This document shows positions 35,601-46,475 of a stretch of 64,000 nt of DNA, one piece after another. The stretch spans positions 6,506,300-6,570,299 of the forward strand of contig CM054159.1 in NCBI GenBank assembly GCA_028751875.1. Reading direction: 5' to 3'. The position numbers and the translations under genes were made by a program. This DNA is from Rapana venosa. Lineage: Eukaryota; Mollusca; Gastropoda; Neogastropoda; Muricidae. The notes below the pieces were generated by a model. That model had not been told where the DNA came from. It did not search any database and worked only from the letters and a program-made list of their open reading frames with translations. Positions within the stretch are counted from its first letter, which is position 1; each line of letters begins with the position of its first letter.

Positions 35601-38600
35601 CATCCACACAGACAACTCGTCACATCCTACACACATAGATCTACATCATCTGAAAACACACACACAGACAACTCATCACATCCTACACACATCTACATTA
35701 TCTGATAACATATAATTCTATAAGATCCTGAATAACCCATTATGAGACGACATTTCTATGTGTGCAAATGGTTCAAATACTTTATTCAACCAAAGCATAA
35801 TGCATGTACACAACAAACCTTGCAGCTTTTTTTTTTTTTTTGGTACTCAATTATCAAAGGTATAAGACAGTGATTAGTTCTGCAAATATCTTTGGGGGAT
35901 GGGGGTGCAAGGAATGAAAACTTTTGGGGGTATACCAATCACATGAAATTACCTCCAATAAAGCAAGGGAGATGTGGCAGTTTTATGCTACACAAAAAAT
36001 ATGCATTGTGAAAGTGAGAATTTGCGTATGTATGCGTGTTTTGAGAGAGTGGGGAGAAAGAGGGAGAGAGAGACACAGTGAAAGAGAGTGAGAGAGAGAG
36101 AGAGAGAGAGAGGCAGACAGACAGGCAAGAGACTGATAGACACACTTCACACAGACAGAAAGACAGAGACAGAGAGCTCTACTCGGGGGTTTCCATTTGC
36201 ATGCATGGGCTTCTTCCATTCCATACCATACCCTTTCACTAAACAACAAATGATCATTGTCACCACAAAATAATAGAATATCATCTTTTCTAGTATTTGG
36301 GGAGGGGGTAACAACAAAAAAGTACCCCCCAAAAAATCCTCACCTCAGACATGGGTCTCTCCTCACTCATCATCTCAGCCAGAACATTCTGAGCTTCTTT
36401 CTTGACCTTGGTCGCTTGGTGCGACTTCTGCATGTTAGCGATTGCGCCCAGGTCTTTGTCCCGGAAGTAAGCGCACATGCCTTCCAAGTCCCGCTTGTTT
36501 GCCGGGAACAGCTCCTGTGGGTCAACAAAAATCGCCATCAGTTTTTGATTGAATGATTGAATGAATGAACAAAGGTACGATGTATAGAGAGCGTAAGAGT
36601 CTCCACAAACCTACTGGTGTGGTTCCCAGCAGTGCAGAGAGTTGAGAGTTGGAACAAAATATCGAGGATACACGATTTGGATTGGCAATGTTGTTGTTGC
36701 TGTTATCTTCTAACTGCCAACGATGTGTTGGGTTTGTGAGTGGAACCAGTGTGTGTGTGTGTTGTGTGTGTGTGTGTGTGCGTCTCTCTCTCTCTCTCGC
36801 TTCCCCTAATCTTTTCTCTCTCTCTCTCTCTAAGGGAGAGAGAGAAAGAGTGCACATTAGACCATCTACACATGCAACCTTGAAATTGTTGACAAATTAA
36901 TGTGAAGTGTTTTGCTTTCATTTGTTTTGCTTTCAAGATGATCTGAACCTCATGTCACGGGCATATGACCTGGTACATTAAATGTTCCGAGTTCTCTCTC
37001 TCTTTCTGCAACTAGATCAAAATATAAACAAAGCATTCCAGACACATTCCCAGTGGCAGATTAACTATAAAACACAAGAACAACAACAGAAAACAAAACA
37101 ACAACAAAAATCATAGTTAAGCTCCAACTAGGTTTGGGAGCCAACTAAGTAATCAGAGAAAATGGAGTGACCCACAGCAGCATTCCTTGTCTACAGAAAG
37201 TAAAACCTGAATGCATGAACCAACCAATCAAGCAAGCAAGCAGCCAACAGTTTAACACAGCATGCATGCTTTTTTTTTTTATGTTAGTCCGTCGTTTTTG
37301 ACGATGACCTCCAAAACAGCAGAGGAGGCAGCTGCTGTTTCGGAAATTGGGCAGAAATTTGATTATAGTGGAGATGCCTTGCCCACAGTGCATCCCCACT
37401 CTCTCGGCCAAGTGGGCATAAGGACAGTCAGCGTTGGAGATGTTCTCCAAAGGCCAACCAGCCCCCAGGGCTGCAGCACATAAGGACTGTGCGAGTCAAG
37501 CCTCCTAGTCAGAGAGTCATAGTCGATCACTAAAGACTAAGCTGTAAAGTGGAATTCCATGTGTGGGAAAGCCACTGGTCATACTACAGCCTGTCACTTT
37601 GCTGCTGTTGCCCCCAGCGTCAATGGTTTAATCAAGAACTGTGATAAAGCCCAGGCGCTGACGCTGACTGATAACGTACCTGCAGACGGGAGTCCACCTG
37701 CACCTTCTTCAGGGCAGAAAACACCTCCCGCACGTCTTTTTCCTCCAGCCATGCTCGAAAGATCTGGGAGGCACACTCCAATGACAGACCTGAACATCAA
37801 AAAGATTTTTTTTAAATATAATACATATATAATACTGCTGGCTTTCTATGTGAATGCTTAACGGCTCCTTTTCTCTCCTGCAATATCAAAACAGCTCTAA
37901 AGTTAAAAGTCTTTCCCAAAAAATTTTTTTTAAACAAAACATATAAAACCTATATCAGGGTGACATATTTCTATATGAAATTTATGGTAATTCTCTCATT
38001 TTTTTACAATCAGTGTTCTAAGATCAAAGGGAAAATGTCATCAAGAAGTAGTAGCAGAAGCAGCTGCAACAGCGCAAGTGGTAGCGGTGGTACTACAACT
38101 ATTACTGCTGCTACCAACCACCACCACCTATCTCAATACCTCTACTGCTACTACCACCACTACCACTACTTCTGCACCACAAACCAATGATTATTAGTAC
38201 TATTATCATTATTATCATCATGTTATTATCATGACTACAACTACTACTATCCTCATTATCCTCATCATCACAATCATCGCACTACTGCTACCAACAACCA
38301 CCACCACCAACATCAATACCTCTGCTGCTGCTACTGCTACTGCTACTGTCACCACTACAACTACTACTACATAACAACCAATCATTATCATTACTACTAC
38401 TATCATCATAATTATTATTAACATCATTACTGTCGTCATCATTACTACTATCCTCATTATCCTCATCACAATCCTCATCATCTCACGCACCTTCCTTCAC
38501 CAGGTGGTCTTCAAACAGGGCTTCCAAGACTCGGGGAGAAGCGAGGCCGTTGGCGAGGATCTGCCCGGTCACAACGGCCAACTTCTGGCGCTCCTCCGTC

Positions 38601-41600
38601 TGGAATCCTTTCTGGAACACCAGGATCTGCAACAGCACAAACACCACTCAGTCAATCAACTACACACTTACAGTCAACTACACACTTACAGTCTGAATGA
38701 TAACCAGGATCTGCAACAACACAAACGCCACACAGTCAATCAACTACACGCTTACAGTCAACTACACACTTACAGTCAACTACACACTTACAGTCAACTA
38801 CACACTTACAGACTGAATGATAACCAGGATCTGCAACAGCACAAACGCCACACAGTCAATCAACTACACACTTGGCTACACACTTACAGTCAACTACACA
38901 CTTACAGTCAACTACACGCTTACAGTCAACTACACACTTACAGACTGAATGATAACCAGGATCTGCAACAACACAAACGCCACACAGTCAATCAACTACA
39001 CACTTGGCTACACACTTACAGTCAACTACACACTTACAGACTGAATGATAACCAGGCTCTGCAACAACACAAACGCCACACAGTCAACTACACGCTTACA
39101 GTCAACTACACACTTACAGACTGAATGATAACCAGGATCTGCAACAACACAAACGCCACACAGTCATTCAACTACACACTTACAGTCAACTACACGCTTA
39201 CAGTCAACTACACACTTACAGTCAACTACACACTTACAGTCAACTACACACATACAGTCAACTACACACTTACAGACTGAATGATAACCAGGATCTGCAA
39301 CAGCACAAACGCCACACAGTCAATCAACTACACACTTACAGTCAACTACACACTTACAGACTGAATGATAACCAGGATCTGCAAGAGCACAAACGCCACA
39401 CAGTCAATCAACTACACACTTGGCTACACACTTACAGTCAACTACACACTTACAGTCAACTACACACTTACAGTCAACTACACACTTACAGTCAACTACA
39501 CACTTACAGACTGAATGATAACCAGGCTCTGCAACAACACAAACGCCACACAGTCAACTACACACTTACAGTCAACTACACACTTACAGTCAACTACACA
39601 CTTACAAACTGAATGATACACATGGGGTGATGTACTGTATACAGCCCTACAATTATGGCAAAATTTCAGCAACGTGAAATTCGGGCTGCTTTCCCCAAGG
39701 AAGAGCACACTGCCTGTTCACTAAAACAGCCTAAGCATCAGTAGTGAATACTCCACACGGTAAACAATTTTTTTTTTTTTTAAAGTTGGGGGTGGGGGGG
39801 GGGGGGTTGCTGCCTTATCTTTTCACAAACACAAAACTTTGACGACAGAGTTATTAACTGCACTACAGTGTAACTCAGCAATCCATGAGATTCTCATGCA
39901 TCTGTCTTTTAAAAAAATTTACATAAAAAACCCCCAAGAAACAAAATTAGCCCCATGGAATTGACTTTGGAAAATAACTTTTTTTTATTGGCCCAATACT
40001 CACCTTGCGCAATCCCTCCTCAAAGGCCTTTTCCAGGTACTTGTAACGTCTGATCAGCTTGAACAAAACCTAGAGGGGAAAAAAAACATCAGTTGAATTA
40101 ACAAAATAAGATCTGCAAATCTCCACTCCCCTGTCATTCATTTTGTACATATTCTTCCTACAAACTCCTTTTATAAAGCATTTCACAACACTTCTGTCAT
40201 GTTTAATGTGTGCCAAATTTTTAAAAAATTCATGACATTCAAGTCAAGATAACATTCCTACTTTTCAATGTTTTTAACAGGAAGTATTAACCTTTTCCCT
40301 ATCCACTACAGGGTAACCAACCATCTACTAACCCTTCCCTCTGTATCACCCACTACTAGGTTATGATAGCACCCAAAAAGCTCACAGTGCACGTGTATGG
40401 GAAAGAGGGGTTCTCTCCCTTAACATAGGGGCAGTGTTAACCTAATGTCAGTGTACCCCACATAAAATCTCTTCACAATCACTTCCAATCCAAGACTATT
40501 TAGTTTACACACTTTCCATGTGAATGATTCAGGCCTGAATGAATGAATGGTTAGGCTGGTGTTTTCATATATAATATATATACATAATGATGCACCTAAA
40601 ACTTACTTGCTTAACCTCTCCACCATTACTAATCAACAACAGTTCTCAATATGCTGTGTACATATGATAAATGTTTATTTGACTTGACAAGTGTGCTTTA
40701 CAGACAAGATTTAATTTTCACCTCATTCTATCTGTCTATAGCTGTTAACCCCTCTTCTGTCTATAGCTGTTAACCCCCTCTATCGCTCTCTCTCACACAC
40801 ACACACTCGCACACACCACCCCTTTTTAAAAAAAAATTTTTTAAATCAAACCAACTACACCCCACTCACACCACCCACCCAACAACACACACAAAAAAAT
40901 ACCTTTAAAAGTTTTCCGCACCAGACAATACTCACTTCATAAAAGCTCTTGATGGAGGCAAGGCTGGCGTTGCTCTTGAAGAGACACACATCAGCTCTGG
41001 ACGGCTTGGACTCAACAGCGCACTCCACTACAAAGCCCCCAGGAGCTGCAAAACACAACACAACACAACACAATATAACATAAACCACAGCTGACACTCC
41101 ACTCCACTCCACTCCACTGCACTGCAACATCCCAGAGCAAGGGCAAATCTCAACAAGGAAGCTTGGAGCTCCCACTAGACATGCCCACACCTCACAAAAG
41201 TGATTTTTCAATGGTTTTCCTAACTGTACAAAGGCCAGGTTTTCTGTAGTTTTTGTGAATTGTTATCACTTAATCCTTAACTCTTCTATTCCATTTTTCA
41301 ACCGAGATGTCTCTTATCACAAGTAATAAGTAAGCAGAAAGTAAATGTCTGTCTACAGTTCAACTGTGCTAAAGAAATTATATTCAAACCAACCATGATA
41401 GTGCCGCAAACAGCAATCAAGCAAAAATCGGATTTATCAACTCAGTAAAGGTAAAGGTAAAGGTGTCCCATAACCTATAAGGTCGTAGGGGAGCGAGGCG
41501 TCAGAGACCTCACTTCTCTAGGGCCAGCATATTGAGGGCGGCGCCCATCTCCTCTCCCTCGCTGCTTTACCTTCCCTGACCCTAAAGAGGACAGGTACCC

Positions 41601-44457
41601 ATTTACAGCTGGGTGAACTGGGGGAACTGTACTGAAGCCAAGGCGCGCAAACGGTCACCCATCCAACTGGTAACCATGCTCGACGCTGCTTAACTTGGCT
41701 GGGGGAAAGCGAGTGCTCCGACCACTGAGCTATCCCGTCCCCTCAACTCAGTAATAACAGAAAAATACTCATTCCGATCAAGCAAAAATCATAATTATCA
41801 ACTCAGTTCCGTAGTTCTAGGAAGTTTAAACGTGTTACTTTCTATCCTTACCAATTATCTGAAGAAAACATTCACAAAGAAAACATCCGTCTCAAACAAC
41901 ACCAAAATACATTCTACATGATATTGTGCACACACAAAAAGTAAAGGACAAAAAAGTGCAACATCTATGTTCCCTTACCCAAGATTCCACCAGCAAACAA
42001 AATGTCAAACAGGACATCTGCGTAGCGACGATAGTTTAGACGACACCCAGATACATCTAGGAACTTGGACACCTGAACACAAAAAATCCATTTAAATACA
42101 AAAAAGTTGAAAAAAATACAAAACTTCTGCATCTTCTGCTGATCAGCGTGCGCGCACACACACATACACACACACACTTGAAAGAACAAACATCTTCTGC
42201 TACTCAGCACACACTTTCAGCACCTATTACACGTGCTAAGCAGGTTTGCTTTGGGGTTTTTTAAATTAAAGAATACAACCTTTCTTCTCTTCATTCCTCA
42301 GCACTCTTACCAATGTACACATGTGAATTTACTTGGGTGTCCTTCAAATATACCAGAGAAGACAAACAATGAACAAATGCAGAATCCCTTGACCACAATC
42401 ATGACCATAATCATTTTTCCAGGACAAAGATGGGCCGGTCTAACAAAAGCCTTGTCTGTAAAAAGGAAAGGACTGGCCCAGGTTCTAAAAATGTGAGAGC
42501 AAGCCAGTGAGGGAATTTGTCAGTGAGCCAGTCAGAAGTCATTTTGTGTGTGTGTGTGTATGTGTGTGCAAGTGTGTGTGTGAGTATGTGTGTGTGTGAG
42601 TGCAAGTGTGTGTGTGAGTGTGTTGTGTGTGGTGTGTGTGTGTGTGTGTTGTGTGTGTGTGTGTAGGTACCGGCAGCCAAAATTAGATTATTTCTTTTAG
42701 TATTTAAAACCTATATAATCATAAAGATAATGATCAAACTTAAAAAACAAAACAAAAATGAAGTCTCTATCTTTCATACTTTCAGAGATATGGCCGTTTA
42801 AAAATGGGGTACGCTGATGCCCTTGACAATTTCTAAAATAGTCCAAGTTTGAACCTCATTAAAATTGTACTAAACATACATACCCAGTTGAAAATGAGTA
42901 CTTTAAATCTTTATAACATATATTCTTAAGATAAATAAGTTCCATGACACAAATGTATTTGGTTGATATGTACTAGGGTGTAAAACTTTGGAAAAACCAC
43001 AATTTGACACATGTCAAATCTGTGAGATGTGCCAACTTTGAAGCATCAGAGCACAGTGAAAAAGACAAGCAGAAAGCTTCTTTCAGTTTAGACAGCTTGT
43101 ACTAGTTATATTAATCACACTTATTTTTTTCTAAGGTGTTTGCTTGAGCGAAATGGGATAAATTCCATGTTAAAAACCTGGAGGTAATGCAATTTGCACG
43201 GCGGAAAAAAGGAGAGAATACTGACCTGCCATATGAAAAACAACCATAACTTTGAAACTATTCAATGAATTGTCTTCAAATTTTGCATGTAGTCTTAATA
43301 CATTATTTTCTATATAATTAAGTGTGTTTCTTTGCTATCTTTGCTACCTTTTTTGTTTTTTATTCCAAAACAAGAGCTTACGGGGATGAGTTGACCGAGT
43401 TGTCCAAACAGAAATGGAAATTTTTCCTAAACTAACCGGCAGATTTCAATGAAATTTTGACACAATCTTTTATACACTGCTCTCTATCAAATTATATTAC
43501 ATGTTCCTGATAACCATTTCCAACTTAAAAAACAAAAAAGTACTGACATCCTGTACACATTTTCTCCCCAACTTGGCTGAACTTCCTTAAATTTTTGGTT
43601 CAGGATGCTATTTTTTTCAAGTTAAGCATTGTCAAGCTCTTTGGTTTTATTCTACATCTTCTGAAATAATAAAAAAGCTGTATGAAACTACAGCACACTG
43701 AGTTGTTTTGTCAATTTCCTCAGTAATTTTATTTTGTCTCTCCAGCTGTCTTGCAGGCAGCAGCTGTTCTCTCAGCTTGTGATGCTTTCATTCTATTCTT
43801 CCTCTATAAAAAAAAGATTGAGGATTTTGCACATTCTGCACACTGAAATTAGCATGCTCAAATAAAAATAGCTCCATATCATGCTGTATATTTTGCCATT
43901 TGATACTTTTCATGACAGACTGATGACTACAGGAAGACAGTTTTGTTGGGGAGGGGTTCTCAAAAAGAAAAAAAAAAGTTCTCAAATAAAAAAAGTCACA
44001 TTGATACTCTTTGCATACTACTCTTCTTCTTGCATGAATTTGCCCTTGTTGTGTTAAAAAATGTTATTTAACATATTTACACATCATTTTAATTTAATTT
44101 CACTGTCTCAGTGTATGCATTTCTTCATCAATCACTATGTGATATAATGACAATTATGTGTGTGTGTGTGTTGTGGTGGTAGTGTAGTGCTGGTTTGTGT
44201 GCTCTGTGCATACATGTGTGTGTGTCAAGTCAAATTTTTATTTCCAGATGGTACATTGAATAAGCAATGCATTTTCTTTTTTTGATCAAGCCATCTATCT
44301 ATGAACAAAAAACAACTTGATCAATATTATCTAACTACATTATTACCATAACCAATAATATTAAAACTAACTCAAAAGAAAAATAGAAACAGAGAAAAAA
44401 AAGAAAAAAAACCCACACACTCACAACGCACCAAAACCCAAAAAACCTCATAAACTC

Positions 44458-44494
<37 letters not shown>

Positions 44495-46444
44495 AGAGAG
44501 AGAGAGAGAGAGAGGGAGAGGAGAGAGGGAGAGAGAGAGAGAGAGAGAGAGTATATTCAGTTTGTATGAAACTGAGAGAAAGACTACAGTAAGTTGGGTA
44601 TGGTGTGATGGTTTGAGTTAACACTAGATATTACTCACTGTCTTAGTGTCTACAAAGCCTGAGCGATGGATGTATAATAGATCTGCAGCATGTGATCATT
44701 AATTACTTTGTTGTGGAAAAAAAAGATGAGGTGACATATTCATGATAATATGAAAATTGTTCTATGTTGTCTCAACAATTTTAATCACTGTGATAAACAT
44801 TAATCTGTGTTGGCCAAACTGATCTGAGGATTTTTTGTTGTTGAATGTAATGAAGTGACAAGAAATTAAAAAAAAAAAAAAATTTCACACAATTAACTTG
44901 ATACAAATCACAGCTTAACAAAAATGGCTTTAAAAAACACAAACCTTTGTCAGAAGCTCATGCCAGTAAAACAAAATAAAAATTTACAAGAGGATGGAAA
45001 TTCTACTTAAGTAGCTTGAATAACTGTTCAGTTTCTTTTTATTTTTTTTTTACCTTGAAATTTTTATTTACTAGAGTACTAACAAGAAGAAGAAGAAAAA
45101 AAGACCCAGTAAAATCACGAAGAACTTCTCTACTGATATTGAATTTCTTGGAGGCAACACCTGTAGGAAGATTAAACAAAACAAAAAAACCCACTTTCAT
45201 TAATTATACTTCCATCTATAAAAAACTTTTTTAAAAGAGGCTGAGAAAGTAGTTGAAAAGTTTATTGCTACTTTGAAGCAACATGAAATGAAAACTACAA
45301 GTACAATGTGTTGTCTCAACAACTGCTATAACTGTATAAGTCGGCTTCTGATCTGTGCTGTTGACGGGCATACATGAGCGTGACCAACTTCCGTCTCTCT
45401 CAACGATGTTTTTATTGGCAAATTTCTCTTAAATCGCGGAATCAATTCAATAACTAGCTCTCAAATCGCTAAATCAATGTTAGATATACCAATAAGTGGT
45501 ATCGATTTCTCTCAGTTTCCCAGTTAAAAAAATACGATCGCTTCAAACTAAAAAGGTGTATCAGTCAAATTTGACCAGATCGTGCTCAACATGATCGAGT
45601 GTCATACAAACAAAATAAATAATAATTTTCTGAATACTAAGCAAAATGAAGTTATGGATTCGTTTAATACAGGTCTTAACTTGATATTTAACGCGTTAAC
45701 TTGCCAAGTTTGTCCTGCAATTCCGTGGCGTTTAACGTATTTGACTCGGTCGGCTTCGCTTCTTTCACTATGTTCCGCCATTTTTGTTTTTCTCACATCG
45801 TGTAAACATGGCTTGATGATACCTTCACTTTGATTGGCCGGTGATGGAACTGTACTTAACCAATCATAGAGCTTGATACACCATTAGATTCAGCAAAGAC
45901 TGGCCTTTCGATCGCACCATTAATGTCTGTGTTTACTTCGCCCGATGTTTCGTATCGTGTACCGAAAGTGGGCTAACTTGAACTCGCACTTTAAACTTCG
46001 ATTTTAATTGATTTAAGCTTTTCGGATCTACTAAAAAATTATATCGAATTAAAGCTGGAAATATGCTCTTCTATTCTGACCTATTTTTAAGTTGATGCAG
46101 TGCAATGAGCACATCGTACATAGCGATTTTCTATCCATACCGATTCACTCGCTCGGCTAATGGCGGCTAGCGTACGTCGGCGCTTCGATTTTTGTGAAAA
46201 GAGTGGTGTATTTGGAATTGTTTTGTTGTCACACACCATGGCATACAAACACAAACGAACAACTCAGAGCACATAAGTAAACATCAATGTTTATTGTTTC
46301 ATCATTTTTATCCCAATTATTTAGATATTCCCAAGATCTGGCCTGTCAAAAACATGCATTTGCCCCCCTCAGTGATACTTTTCCCGCAGGCTGAAAGAAG
46401 GGCTGCCGGTACCGTTGTGTGTGTGTGTGTGTGTGTGTGTGTGG

Positions 46445-46475
<31 letters not shown>

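Noticed and set aside
35140..35720. Regular repeats with variable stretches, CRISPR-like at first sight
   Set aside because: Eukaryotic intron context, units adjoin directly without unique spacers, and CA-rich.
38504..39124. 206-residue plus-strand frame with repeated HTYSQL units, resembling a repeat protein
   Set aside because: It is the antisense of a BZW exon plus the intronic minisatellite. The repeat peptide is the 18-base DNA unit read in one frame.
41652..41696. Possible 5S rRNA gene
   Set aside because: Only the internal promoter segment matches, and the flanks are tRNA-like and SINE body. No full 120-base 5S gene is present.
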